DNA of 64,000 nucleotides from Lamellibrachia satsuma (Eukaryota; Annelida; Polychaeta; Sabellida; Siboglinidae): NCBI GenBank assembly GCA_033239005.1, contig BSQZ01000011.1, positions 8,862,501 to 8,926,500 of the forward strand, read 5' to 3'. Shown piece by piece: positions 1 to 11,385 of this stretch (position 1 is its first letter; each line of letters starts with the position of its first letter). The notes under the pieces were generated by a model. It saw only the letters and a program-made list of their open reading frames with translations, ran no database searches and was not told where the DNA came from. The position numbers and the translations under genes were made by a program.

Positions 1-730
1 TATTTGTAGATATATCTAGATGCAAATGAGAATCAAGAGCAGATGTATTTTTTTCTACTAGATCTGTGGTATTTGCGCGTAGCTACAAGGCTATGAACGA
101 GTATCTTGCAGTTCCATGAATGTATCAGAAGAATGTGCGCTCGTATTTCATTCTGTCAGTACAAACGTACCTGTCACAACAAGCGTATATTTCATACTCG
201 TAAACATAATTAAGCACACAGGTCTGACAAAGGAACACATGTTGCACATATTATTATATGTAATATATACAGCGTATATACGTGCTTTCATAGGCAGAAA
301 GAAGCTATGCATTTTCCAGCAACCATAGCAGACGATTTATCGCTACTTAAATGCATACTCCATATTGGTTATGGCCTCTCATCTTTTTATTGCTTCCCAT
401 GGAATCATCTCTGTATGTGCACACAGGGATCTGGATGGAACATGAAGATTCCAGTTGGTGACATTCGTAAGCATATGCAAGTCATTAGTCTCAGCCCCAG
501 ACAAAAAGCGTTGAAGCTGATGTCACTTGGTGATATATTGACGTTATATGAGAAACGTGTTCACACATACGAACTGTCACGTTAGTGCCTCGTGGGAAAC
601 CCGTCAATTTAGCGTGCTGGTAAACTGTCGTGGACCGAATGACTAACACAAACACTTACACTCGGCTTTCTCGATATCTCCACTGTTGCTGATTGCCATT
701 TAACACGTTTGACTTATTAGTGATTTGTCA
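1..730. other. Unassigned sequence, no gene seen
   Basis: AT-rich sequence with only short open frames and no recognisable domain, splice-flanked exon or repeat. Nothing functional can be supported here. Confidence 0.5.
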
Positions 731-734
731 TTCT

Positions 735-1034
735 TCTTTGATGCCTTCCTATAGCCTGTATGGCATAGGAACATGCCTTACTTGATAACTATATATGTCT
801 TCCCTTAACTTGGGTTTAGTAACATGCCTTATACTAGGTGACTGTAGATGCTTTCTCTTGCCTGTCTGTTATGGGAACATGCCTTACTTGATGATTGTAT
901 ATGCCTTCGCTTAGATGTCTGGTATGGGAATATGCCTTATTAGATTAATGTAGATGCCTTCCCATAACCTGTATGGTATGGAAACATGCCTTACAAGATT
1001 ACCGTAGATGTCTTCCCTTACTTGCTAGGTGTAG
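735..1034. repeat. Degenerate ~60-bp minisatellite, left part
   Basis: About five imperfect copies of a ~60-bp unit built on the phrase GGAACATGCCTTACTAGATG, followed by GACTGTAGATGCCTTCCC and a CCTGTCTGGTATG-like spacer. The same unit resumes at about 6364-6960 on the far side of an L2-like LINE, so both parts were probably one array before the LINE inserted. Confidence 0.75.
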
Positions 1035-1739
1035 GAACAGGAACAGGAAATATTCATTAGTCCCAGAGGCATAACAAAGCAGAGTGTTCATACATACAAT
1101 ATATTACATTTAAGACGACATGAGAAATCGAAGTGGTAAGAATATAGAGTACGGTCTGAAAATAAAAGATAATGTCATATAAGGGACGGTAGACTCCTAC
1201 TAAGACTAAAAATAATCGCTGTCGTAGGAGTCACCCTGTCGATTAATTTCACCGATTATTTAAGCTATAAAAAAAGAAAATCCCTAGTGATATTAGTCTA
1301 TAATTACTGAATGAACAAAATTAATGTAGATATGTATGTATATTACAAATGCTAAATATACATACAACCGGTTTTACATAAAGTGATTTTTAACGAAGGA
1401 GGAAAGGAAACATAGTCAATCATGTTGGCATATTTAACAATTTTGGATTGCACACTGTTTAACATATGTATTCAGATAAAAAGTTTGATATAATTTGCCA
1501 TGTAACCTGTGAGTGGTGACCTTGTCTTTTACTAAATCAGATACATTATTTATGGTATGTGGCAAACTGTACCTGAGACTTCGTTTAGTAAACTAGTGGT
1601 GTACCCTGATTGTATGTATATTATATTGACCACGTATATTAAAGTTGTGAATAATATTGTTTTTATCAAGTTTTAAGTTTTGCAGGTAGACAGGTAGTTT
1701 ATTGTGTGAAAATTTATCATATCATTTTAGTTCCTGCAA

Positions 1740-4330
1740 TTTTAGAATATGCTCTACTTTTAGTAATTTAAGACATTTGAACAGTGTATCGGTATGAGCA
1801 TTATATTTGCTTAAACATATAATTCGGACGGCTTTCTTTTGAACTTTTTAATTCTATCACATCTATAGCCCCAGGCTGTTAAGCCATAGTTTAGATGTGA
1901 CAATACCAGAGTGTTATACAACATAATCTTTATATTAAGATGTAACAATCGTTTGAGTTTATTTCTGATACCTATAGTTCTGGAGCACCTATTTGAAATG
2001 TTTTCAATGTGGCTTTGCTACTTTAATTGTTTATTAAAACTTAGCCTTAGGAAATTAAACTCATGTACTCTATCGATATTTGTATTATATATTTTTTATA
2101 TGGCGTGGGTTTATCATATTGTTTCTTCTAGCCGTTTTGAAGATCATATATCTGGATTTATTTACATTTAGAGGTAATTTGTTTAATTTAAGCCACTCAT
2201 TAATTTTGTCCAGTTCTGTGTTGATTGAGAATTCTACATTTTCATTTTTGCTATATTGTGCGAAAGAATCTATGGTACTTGAAAGTGTCGTGTCATCGCC
2301 GTACATAATAAAGTAAAACTTTGGGCAAGATTGGGCAAAGATATTTATGTTAATTAAAAAATTATCCTTGAGGTACGCCTGTTGAGATATTAAGCATATC
2401 TGGTTGGATTTCTTCAAATTCTACGTACTGTTTTCTATTTGTTAAATATTTTTTTAATATGTCTAAAGCTACTCCCTTTAGTCCATAAAACTCTAACTTA
2501 TCTATTAATATTGAGTGATCCAGAGTGACAAATGCTTTTGACAGTTCCAAGAAAATATTCATAGGTATTTCCTTATTATCAACCGTGTCAATTTACTATC
2601 AATTAAGCGGCAAAATCCGTCGAATGTTCCTTTCTAAACCCATACTGGTTATCGTACATAAGTTTATGTCTTTTTAAGAAAGGATCTAGCTGGTTGTAAA
2701 TAATTGTTTCGATTACTTTTGAAATTGCAGGTAAGATTGATATTGTTATGTTGTTGTAGAATAGGGTTTCATCACCTTTTTATAAATTGGTATTACTTTG
2801 GTAGTTTTAAGTTTGTCAGGGAAGATACCCGTAGTTAACATTTGGTTTGTGATTAAAGTTAAACATTTTGTTAAAACACGTTTAACTGACTTTAAAAGCC
2901 GTGAAGAAATATCATCAAATCCGCAACTTGCTTTTGGGTGCATATCATCTATTGTTTTAGATATTGTTTGTTCATTAATAAGTTGAAAATTAAATACATT
3001 GTTATGTTGTCCATTAAGGTAGTATAAGGTAGTTTATTTGTGGAACGTTGTATTTGGTTGGCTAAATTTTAGCCAATATTAGTAAAATATGAATTAAATG
3101 TGTTTGCTACTGCCGTTTTATCTGCTATGATATTTTCGTTGTAAATAAACGAATTAGGGAACGTTTTCTTTATGTATTTTCTAGAAAGAATACCATTAAT
3201 TGTTTCCCATGTCTTTTAATGTTATTTTTGAATTTGTTAAAACAATTCGTATATGCTTTTATAAGGATGGCATTACAGGTAGTCAGGTTGATCCGAATTG
3301 CAAAGTATTCTGGTAATTCGGGTCGAGTAATTTTTAGGGTCTTATATAATTTATATCTGTATCGAATGGATTTGAGCAGACCTAAGCTAATCCAAGTGGA
3401 TTTCTTGTGTTTGTATCTTTTAATGTTACTGTTTTATATGGCATATGTTTATTTTTTGTACATTTCATTACATCATGCAGGATATCATAGTTTAAATTAG
3501 GGTTTGCATAAGGAGATTGATCAAGGTTGCTGTAGACATTAGATGAGAAAACCTGTATAAAATCAGATATTGTATCAGAGTTTTGTACGCTAATTATTAT
3601 ATATATTGGCAAAGGTTCAGTGTGGGAAACTGTATTTAGAAAGGTGAAGTATGGTTGGTGGTCTGATAATTGTTTAGTTAAAATGCCTGATTTAGCCTTC
3701 ATTGTAGATTTAGATAGTTTACATAATAACTTATCAATTAGGGTTCTATTATTTTTGGAGAGCCTAGTAGAGAGTGTGTGGTGTGATGTGGGGTAAGAGC
3801 TATATTATATTAAAGTAACACAAAATTCCCCAACTATTTCTTTTTCGTTAATTTCCAAAACGTTTATATTGAAGTTACCTGCAATAATAACATCTGAGTT
3901 TGTTCTGTCAAATGACATAGGTGTGAATTCGACAAGGAATTGTTTATAATTGTTGTTAAGGTTTCTTGGGGGCGTGTAAATGTTACCAATTATTATATCT
4001 TTTGAAAGCCCACCACCAGTTACTTTAATAAATTGACCTTCTAAATGTTCATACTGATTAAGCGACAGCATTACTTATTACAGTCCACCTTTATCGCTAC
4101 AAATGTTGTCTTGTGTAATACATTGATATCCCTCAAGTTGTAAATCATACATATCATTCTTGGCAAGCCAGCATTCCTGAAAACATATTAAACTAAATTT
4201 AAAGTTTATCAAGTTAAGTTCTTCCAGGAAGGCTTCTATTTCAAAATGTTTAGCATTGGTTGCTTCTATGTATGTGCTTAGTATATTAAAACAATCGTTG
4301 TGTCTTTCTGCCAGTAACTTACAATTATCA
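1740..4330 (-). pseudogene. L2-like LINE ORF2 relic (endonuclease + reverse transcriptase)
   Basis: Encodes, in fragments, an apurinic-type endonuclease and a reverse transcriptase used for target-primed insertion. Visible pieces on the minus strand are: an N-terminal endonuclease stretch at about 4300-4080; IIIGNIYTPPRN and VIIAGNFNINVL (4071-3805), equivalent to the Y-P and GDFN blocks; SDHQPYF near 3660, the C-terminal SDH block; RT block CGFDDISSRLLK (about 2920); a degenerate LSKAF..LDHSILIDKL with TGVPQG (2562-2362); and the catalytic YGDDT at about 2303-2289. A relic of the C-terminal 'LSHLNYGLTAWG' type lies near 1900. At least five frame breaks are present. YGDDT rather than FADDT suggests an L2-type RT rather than the CR1 family elsewhere in this window. 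Confidence 0.75.
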
Positions 4331-4439
4331 AGATCATAATAAGGGGATGACGTATTGGTTGAATATCCTCATCTTTTATCTGTAGTATATTAAATACAGA
4401 ATTGTGGTTAATACATCCTTAAAAATTAATAAATTATTA

Positions 4440-5100
4440 AAATTCATCCTCATCCATTACTTCGATACGTAATTCTGGTTAAGATATGTGCAATTAAAAC
4501 CGATTATCTGCTATATATCATACATATGTCATTTAAAATACAATATAGAGTCAGTGAGTCACCATAAGGTCATCGAGGTACAGAGGTTAATGGTGACAAA
4601 ACAAGTCACAATACAATGGAGAGATAGGACTGCCAATCATAATATTATTAACAATCACGGGTGCACATTAAATTATATGTGCACATAGACTCAGGTTGGT
4701 TATAGACTTGATATAGAAAAAATAAAAATAATTGTTTATAAAAAACAACAACAATAATAATAATAATATAATAATAACATACTATTATGATTTGGCCTGT
4801 GCCAACTACACATCAACATAACTTAATGTATTAATGTAATTGTCTGAAACATAAAATGATCAGTTTCATAATGAATGTATTAGCAGTGTTAATAAAGGAA
4901 TAACAATAATCGCAATGTCATAACTAAATATAATTATTATTTGTATTATAGTCCATCCGTATGGATAGATTATTATAATAAAATACATTAATGTTGTTTA
5001 TAAAGAAACAACAATAATAACAATACTGTCATAGTGCCATGGAAACTGGATACGTAGGTTCACGCTACTTGAAGGTGTACGACCAGACAATGCTTACGTC
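4440..5100. other. AT-rich stretch between LINE ORF1 and ORF2 relics
   Basis: No coding signal. It contains short (ATA)n and (ACA)n runs, and a similar phrase (GTTTATAAA followed by AACAACAATAATAA) occurs near 4733 and again near 4993. This may be a small insertion within the dead LINE. Confidence 0.4.
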
Positions 5101-5256
5101 ATTTGACGCAGCAGTATTTCAGGAATGTCCACAAGAATTACGTAACACAGGCGTCAAGCACGACGCACCTTGAAACACGCGTCCTGTTTACTTCGTACTT
5201 GATGGACAACACCCTGAGTGTCTTTGTACAAGATATTCCCATTGAAAGACCAACAG

Positions 5257-5901
5257 TCAGAAATCAGTCCATTTTTTCTGATGTTTTCGAAGTTCATACA
5301 GAAGTTCAGAACGAGTCTTCGTGAGGTCTTCATTGACAAATAAACGAAGGTTTCGACCCGAGGCAGTACTGTGCTGTTTTAGGTTGATTCGAGCTCTGTA
5401 CGGAGAATCCCTCCGACGTTCGCTATGTATTCTAACAATCGTAGTACGTGGTCGCCCGCCATCCATTTTAGGGCGGCCAATTTTGTGCGCTCGCTCAATC
5501 TCGTGAGACTGTAGGACTGGAGTTAATTTCATATGATTATTGACAATGTCTAGGATTGCATTTTAAATTTCACCAGTTGCGGGTATTCCTTCTATTCTAA
5601 AATTGGATCTTTAAGAATATGACACGATGTTGTTGTTTACCGATTCTCGCAAGACGACTCTAGTTTCCAGTTCTTTGATTTTCTCGTCCTTCTCTTTCAC
5701 AGTTTCTTTTAGTTGTTCAGTCTGAGCTGCTACGTAGTCTATTTTGTCAACAATCTCTTGCGGGAACATAACTCGTTTCAATTGTTTTATGACATCACTG
5801 TCACTCAGAATTTCAATAAAGGTAAGTTTTAGAAGTTCATTATCAATACCTCCAACGCAAGTAGCCTCTGACGAGCTTTTTTGGCGATGCTTGGGCGGCA
5901 T
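5257..5901 (-). pseudogene. LINE ORF1 relic (coiled coil + L1-type RNA-binding region)
   Basis: The fragment starting MPPKHRQKSSSEAT at 5901 carries a predicted coiled coil (AAQTEQLKETVKEKDEKIKE). A second fragment (5532-5257) has the order SHEIERAHKIGRP ... RTTIVRIHSERRRD ... LFVNEDLTKTRSELL. This order resembles the Transposase_22/L1 ORF1p RRM plus C-terminal region (family knowledge), which binds the element RNA. The two fragments are in different frames, so the ORF is broken. It sits upstream of the ORF2 relic on the same strand, as expected for one element. Confidence 0.65.
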
Positions 5902-5907
5902 GGTGTC

Positions 5908-6105
5908 TTATTGTCGTAGGTTACACGTCTGATAGGTTTCTTATTGTCGTAGGTTACACGTCTGATAGGTGTCTTATTGTCGTAGGTTACACGTCTGATA
6001 GGTGTCTTATTGCCGTAGGTTACACGTCTGATAGGCGTCTTATTGTCGTAGGTTACACGTCTGATAGGTGTCTTATTGCCGTAGGTTACACGTCTGATAG
6101 GTGTG
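5908..6105. repeat. 33-bp tandem repeat, 6 copies
   Basis: The unit begins TTATTGTCGTAGGTTACACG and ends TCTGATAGGTGTC. Copies begin at 5908, 5941, 5974, 6007, 6040 and 6073 with few substitutions. The array ends seven bases upstream of the LINE ORF1 start codon (minus strand), so it lies in the 5' untranslated region of that element. Tandem promoter monomers are known in mammalian L1 5' ends; that parallel is only an inference here. Confidence 0.9.
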
Positions 6106-6363
6106 TCAAACGTGGCATGTCCAAAACAGGCGTTCAATATGGCAGCAAGCTGAATCTGACAGACCCATAGATTACGTGCGAATCCACCCCATCCTAGGGT
6201 ATTGTGAATGTTGATCTCACCAGATTCATCGTGCGGATCCTTGGAAGTTCGGTGCCATTAGATAACTTCATTATTTCCGTCGTATTTACAAAACCAGAAC
6301 ATCGTAACACGCGAGCTCAACGAAACGCGGCGTTCCGCATTCCGTGCAGTAATCGACTTCAAG

Positions 6364-6960
6364 TTGTATAGGATCATGCCTTGCTAGGTAACTGTAGATG
6401 TCTTCCCAATGTATGGTATGGTATGGTATGGTACGGTACGGTACGGTATGGTATGGTATATGGTATGGTGTGGTGTGGTTTGGTGTCGTGTGATGTGATG
6501 TGATGTGATGTGAAGTGATGTGATGTGATGTGATGTGATGTAGTGTGATGTGGTGTGGTGTGGTTCGGTACGGTACGGTACGGTGTGGTTTGGTGTGATG
6601 TGATGTGGAGTGGTGTGGTGTGGTTCGGTACGGTACGGTACGGTACGGTACGGTACGGTACGGTATGGTATGGTATGGGTACATGCCATATTATATGAGT
6701 GTATATACCTTCCCTTGCCTGTCTGATATATTAACATGCCTTACTAGATGACTGTAGATGCATTAACATGCCTGTCTGGCATAGAAACCTGTCTTCTTAG
6801 ATGATAGTAGGTGCCTTCACTTGCTGATTGTTATAGGAACATGCCTTACTAGATGACCGTAATGACCTTTCCCTAGCCATTTTAGAATAGGAACGTGCCT
6901 TACTAGATGACCGTAATGACCTTTCCCTAGCCATGTTAGAATAGGAACGTGCCTTCCTTA
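6364..6960. repeat. Degenerate ~60-bp minisatellite, right part, with internal pentanucleotide array
   Basis: Further copies of the 735-1034 minisatellite unit (ATGCCTTACTAGATGAC). Within it, 6411-6678 is a pentanucleotide array (GGTAT, GGTAC, GGTGT, GATGT variants), evidently grown from the GTATGGTATGG phrase that ends the minisatellite unit. No gene is present. Confidence 0.75.
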
Positions 6961-7505
6961 ATTACTGTATGTACGATTTCCCAGTAGTTGAACATGTACT
7001 ATTTAACACCTTCACATCGTCTGTCAATTTCCGGAAAATCCATTGATGGATGCCTCTCATCGCATCCCAAAAGTATCTTTCTTTCTTTGCTTTGTACGTC
7101 ATATATTCCGCAACAACATGATTACTGACGTAGTCATTATTAAGTCACATTAGCAGGACAATAGATGGTGTATAGATAGGCACAGCTATTCGTGGGTGTG
7201 TATGAGTGTCGTACTGAGATCATCCTTTCTTCCTGGACTTGCACTCTAGTAGCACGAATCACTGACCGTCACTGTGACGCAGACTACTGTGGTGTTTCCG
7301 GCATATAATAATTTCGAAATAAGACCGAACACACCATTTGAGTTGAGACTCGCTTCGTATCACTATTGCACATTATAGTCAAGACATCACTGTACGTAAA
7401 CGTAGCACCAACAAAGCTATCAAACAATACCGAGAAAGGTGAGTTATATAATCATACTATGTCGTGTACGCTTACATTATCGTGACCATTTTGAACGAAA
7501 TGGTC
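6961..7505. other. Unassigned sequence
   Basis: Ordinary mixed-composition DNA between the minisatellite and the CR1 element. No exon, RNA gene or repeat was recognised. Confidence 0.4.
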
Positions 7506-7509
7506 ACAA

Positions 7510-9300
7510 TAATGTACAAGACAAGGTTGGACCTCTAGAAGACAGTGCTGGAAATATAATATCACAGGGGTTTTTAATGGCGGAAGACCTAAATGGTTAC
7601 TTCAGTTCAGTGTTTACCAAAGAAGATATTAGTTCATTACCAGTTGCTGATGCTAAATTTCAGGGGGCAAAATCTGAATATTTAGGACCGTTAGTTGTAA
7701 CTCCAGAATTGGTAGCTAAGGAAATAAAGGCAGTGAAGGATAACAAATCACCGGGAGTGGATGGGATTCCTCCAAAATTACTAATGGAAACAGTAGATCA
7801 AATCAGTATACCACTTGCAAGAGTACTCAACTTGTCATTAAAAGAGGGAGTTGTTCCGTTTGAATGGAAAGAAGCAAACATCATACCATTATTTTAAAAG
7901 GTTTCGAGAAATAAGTCAGAGAATTACAGACCAGTGAGTTTAACGTCAGTGATTTGTAAATTATTAGAAAGGTTAATTAAAGACCATATTGTGGACTTCC
8001 TCGTTAAGCATAAATTATTAAATTCATCTCAACATGGATTCCTTAAAGCGAGGTCATGCTTAACAAATATGTTATGTTTTTTGGAAGAAATCACTAAGTG
8101 GATAGACGTGGGATCGCCAGTAGATATTATCTACTTAGATTTTCAGAAAGCTTTTGACAAAGTGCCACATCAAAGATAGCTACTTAAATTAAAAGCCCAT
8201 GGTATCGGGGATAGCATAACTGACTGGATAGAACAATGGCTGACTGACTGAAGACAACGAGTTGTAGTAGATGGAGAAGTTTCAAATTGGAAATCGGTTT
8301 TGAGTGGGGTACCTCAAGGATCAGTATTATGACCTATATTATTCTTAATTTATATCAATGACTTGGACGACAGTATAACAAGTAACGTACTGAAATTTGC
8401 GGATGACACAAAACTGTTTAGAAAGGTTAATACTGATGGTGATAAACAACATTTACAAAACGATCTAGAGAGATTAGTGAAATGGTCTGAGAAATGGCAG
8501 ATGCTATTCAATTTTGGGAAATGTAAATGCCTACATACAGGACATGGGAACTTGAATGTAAACTATAAAATGGGAGATACTGTTCTGGGTACTACTGTAA
8601 AAGAAAAGGACTTAGGAGTTACAATAAGCGCTGATATGAAAGTTTCAGAGCAGTGTGGTATTGCAGCTTCAAAGGGTAATCAAATTATTGGATTGATTAG
8701 AAGAAGCATAACATACAAGGGAAAAAAGTTAATTATACCTCTTTATAAAGCAATAGTTAGACCTCATTTAGAATACTGTATACAAGCATGGAGACCATAT
8801 CGTAAGAAGGATATAGATACGCTTGAACGCATACAAAGGAGAGCAACTAAAATGATTCCAGAACTTAGAGACCTTAGTTATGAAGAACGCCTGAAAGAAT
8901 GTGGTTTAACAACTCTAGAGACAAGGAGGTTAAGAGGAGATCAGATTGAAGTTTTTAAGATATTGAATGGGTATGAAAATATTTATAGAAATATGTTTTT
9001 CTCACTCAAGAAGGATAGCAGAACTAGAGGACATGAGGTAAAATTAGTAAAGGATCAATGTAGATTGGACATCAGGAAGCACTCGTTCTCACAGAGGACA
9101 ATAAATGAATGGAACAAATTGTCTACAGATTGTGTAACTGCTAGCAGCGTGAATATGTTTAAAAACAAGGTTGACACATATATCAGGAGGGCGGGTTATA
9201 AGTAGGTGAACACTGTTGGACTCTCGATAAGCCAATGGCTTCCTTGTCCACTTGCCATCTGGGCCTTTGGCTTGGATGGCAAATCTTGTTAAATCTTGTT
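7510..9300 (+). mobile_element. 5'-truncated CR1-family LINE, young copy
   Basis: Nearly identical, base for base over long stretches, to the 3' 1.8 kb of the minus-strand CR1 at 58091-63282. Homology starts near 7510, inside ORF2 between the endonuclease and RT, so the copy is 5'-truncated as is usual for LINEs. The 3' end carries the decamer AAATCTTGTT twice (about 9282-9303), matching the terminal repeat of the other copy. The 3' UTR phrase CCACTTGCCATCTGGGCC is shared by both. Confidence 0.9.
7560..9205 (+). pseudogene. CR1 reverse transcriptase, interrupted
   Basis: Encodes the RT domain of a CR1 LINE. Visible blocks: KSPGVDGIPPKLL (RT block 1, about 7747), MSLTSVICKLLERL (7934), HGFLKARSC (about 8033), YLDFQKAFDKVPHQR (about 8131), SGVPQGS-like (about 8303), and the catalytic KFADDTKLF at about 8393-8419. 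The rest of the frame is open to 9205 (280 residues from 8363) and includes the C-terminal ATKMIPELRDLSYEERL. It is broken by a frameshift or stop at 7895 and by stops at about 8177, 8249 and 8329. It is therefore inactive, but recently so. Confidence 0.9.
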
Positions 9301-9304
9301 AAAT

Positions 9305-9900
9305 GCTGCCAACAATGCAATAAAATAAGCAGTTGAAACAAGACAGTTACAAGATAACTGTAAATAGTGTTAGGTGGAACTGGTATAATTGTTAAACTAC
9401 TTTCGATTCACGATGCCACTACTTGAACTGAAAGTGCAGATTAGTGCCTTGAACGACCGTCGCGAGCCAGCAGTAATAGTTCTACTATCTACACACTGTA
9501 CGGAAGTGCGCCAAATCAGTTGAACTTCTTCCCACTTGTTGCTTTTGTCGACTTGTTTCTGAGAACCAGACTGCAGCGATGCGCCACCAAAACTTCAGAG
9601 AGCGTTTCCAGAATATTCTTATAATTACCGGTCCGACCAGGGCCGGCAGGTCCACAACCAAATAAAGTAAAGTTCCGTGCGCGAGCCACGTAGATTCTAG
9701 CAAGCAATAGTATTGGTTGATACAGCAAATGAAAAATCAACAGTTCAACTGGTCGACCTGCAAGGGGTACTGATGTAGTCAGAGACAACTCCCCGCGAGG
9801 ATGCCTTGATCTGAAACAAAGCAAATGTACTTTGAATACGTCAACTCATGTCCCCATCGTTTACGTCTCTGTGGAATCGTCATAATATTTAAAATACGTA
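9305..9900. other. Unassigned sequence upstream of the secreted-peptide ORF
   Basis: No exon was recognised. Minus-strand frames at 9516-9824 are open but show no domain. The 3' end of the stretch (about 9880-9910) has a splice-acceptor-like TATTGTTTGCAG. Confidence 0.35.
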
Positions 9901-9918
9901 TTGTTTGCAGTCCTCATC

Positions 9919-10269
9919 ATGCGAGTATCCGCGCCACTCATTCTCTTGCTGCTGAGCGTCAGTTACGCGCTCTGTATGGCTGAAGGGTCGCTTCTTCGAA
10001 AACGACCTTCAGAGGATCGGAAGCAACTCGACACAGAAGAGACACACGCCAATGTTCAGCGCATGAGCCCTACCCTGTTGATGCGCTGTGCACAAGAGCT
10101 AGCGCGTCTTACAAGACATCCTACGTTGATAAATCGTCTAATACTCCATAATCTGATGAAGCATTATGCATCAAGAAGTTCACTCCAAACTGAACCTCTG
10201 CCGGGGGTCGTCAAGGAAAGCCAGATAAAAACAAGTAACCCCAAAGAAGGCGCAGATGCAAAAGAATGA
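9919..10269 (+). CDS. Putative secreted peptide precursor, family unknown (116 aa)
   Basis: A single open frame from the ATG at 9919. Residues 1-20 are a convincing signal peptide (MRVSAPLILLLLSVSYALCM), so the product should enter the secretory pathway. A basic RKR at about residues 28-30 could be a prohormone cleavage site. The remainder has one cysteine (MRCAQ) and a predicted amphipathic helical stretch (PTLLMRCAQELARL, then LINRLILHNLMKHY), then a hydrophilic tail rich in K, E and S. The ATG follows a good splice-acceptor context (TTGTTTGCAG, ending at 9910) by eight bases, which suggests that an upstream non-coding exon exists. Composition is more GC-rich than the flanks. It could be a helical neuropeptide or hormone precursor, but no amidation signal (GKR) is seen. 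I do not recognise the family, and chance openness is not excluded. Confidence 0.5.
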   Translation: MRVSAPLILLLLSVSYALCMAEGSLLRKRPSEDRKQLDTEETHANVQRMSPTLLMRCAQELARLTRHPTLINRLILHNLMKHYASRSSLQTEPLPGVVKESQIKTSNPKEGADAKE

Positions 10270-10682
10270 AAGAAACGTGCCATTTATTGGCTAAAATGCA
10301 TCTGGTTATTACGATGATCGCTGAAACATTTTGGCCATGAACAATCTTCAACACATTGTTTGAGGTATTGGCAAGACACGCCGAGAGTGTGTGCATGCAT
10401 TGTATAGAACCCAACAATCTGTATTGGTCGGAAACATAATATCACTGCAACATATCAAAATGTATATGTGACATTCCGATTAGTAGTGTTGAACATCTAA
10501 TAGTAACGAATCCTTCTTAATTTAAGTAGAACAAATATTGACAAGTTTGTGATGAATGTTTTAGTTTATGTCCGTTGATTGACATAGCAATCAACATAAT
10601 CGACTGGAATTGCTTTTGAGTACGACATGTTTACAAAACGGGACATTTTAGCACTAATGAAGCTCTCATGACACATGATGCA

Positions 10683-11062
10683 TGTATACCTAGCATATGA
10701 TGCTACGTAGATATATGCTTGGTGTGTGTCACTACAGTCTGACACCGGTGTGTACAAGGTAAAATGTACGTTCTTATATGTATGTATACCTAGCATATGA
10801 TGCTGCGTAGATTTACGCTTGGTGTGTTACTACAGTCTGACACCGGTGTGTACAAGGTAAAATGTACGTTCTTATATGTATGTATACCTAGCATATGCTG
10901 CTGCGTAGATGTATGCTTGGTGTGTGTTACTACAGTCTGACACCGGTGTGTACAAGGTAAAATGTACGTTCTTATCTGTATGTATACCTAGCATATGCTG
11001 CTGCGTAGATATACGCTTGGTGTGTGTCACTACAGTTTGACACCGGTGTGTACAAGGTTCTT
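10683..11062. repeat. ~99-bp tandem repeat, 4 copies
   Basis: The unit begins GTATACCTAGCATATG and contains CTACAGTCTGACACCGGTG and TACAAGGTAAAATGTACG. Copies start at about 10684, 10784, 10882 and 10982. The last copy runs directly into the SINE that follows. Confidence 0.9.
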
Positions 11063-11385
11063 ATATATACCGCGGTATCCAGTCCTTTGGACTGCTCAAA
11101 CCGCTTTACATGTGATCCCTGGCATACCTGCTCATTCTAACGCCAACGCCATTCTCTGGGAAGCATACAGAGATGACGAATAGTTATTGCGCGACGATTA
11201 TTCGTTTACATATCCACCACTGTCTACAACGACGTACTCATTTATACAGCCGAGTGAACTGAAGCAACGTGGAGTGAACGAAATTGCTAAAGTTTCGAAG
11301 CCGCAGCTAGAGGAATCGAACCAGGGTTATCTCTATTGAGAGTCTGTTGTTCTAACTACCGCGCCACTGTGCACGTGTGCAGTAG
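11056..11385 (-). mobile_element. tRNA-derived SINE
   Basis: Read on the minus strand, the head has an RNA polymerase III A box (TGGCGCGGTAGTTAGA, 11366-11351) and a B box (GGTTCGATTCC, 11322-11312). A ~200-bp body follows with GTGGATATGTAAACG, CAGAGAATGGCGTTG and the 3' phrase CCAAAGGACTGGATACCGC, ending TATATAAGAACC. The same body and 3' end recur at 39690-39870, which shows dispersal. The acceptor-arm positions do not pair as in a functional tRNA, so this is a SINE head and not a tRNA gene. Confidence 0.75.

Larger units (their letters stand above)
1035..6360 (-). mobile_element. Decayed L2/CR1-superfamily LINE, near full length
   Basis: A minus-strand non-LTR retrotransposon with its 3' end at left. 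In element order it has a 5' region with a 33-bp tandem repeat, an ORF1 relic (5901-5257), an AT-rich stretch (about 5100-4440), endonuclease fragments (about 4300-3380), reverse transcriptase fragments (about 2950-2085) and a 3' region with a C-terminal RT relic near 1900-1800. Frameshifts and stops break every ORF, so it is dead. The left edge carries GGAACAGGAACAGGAA, which may be a short 3' tail repeat. Flanks on both sides are the same minisatellite, which fixes the boundaries to within tens of bases. Confidence 0.75.

Noticed and set aside
6286..6737. His/Thr/Pro/Tyr-rich minus-strand frames
   Set aside because: They translate a pentanucleotide array (GGTAT/GGTAC/GATGT).
9516..9824. Minus-strand 102-codon frame (CGPAGPGRTGNYKNILETL)
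   Set aside because: Looked briefly transposon-like, but no family motif could be confirmed and there is no splice or promoter context.
11308..11370. tRNA gene (A and B boxes on the minus strand)
   Set aside because: The boxes belong to a dispersed element with a ~200-bp body shared with 39690-39870, and the arms do not form a proper tRNA, so it is a SINE head.
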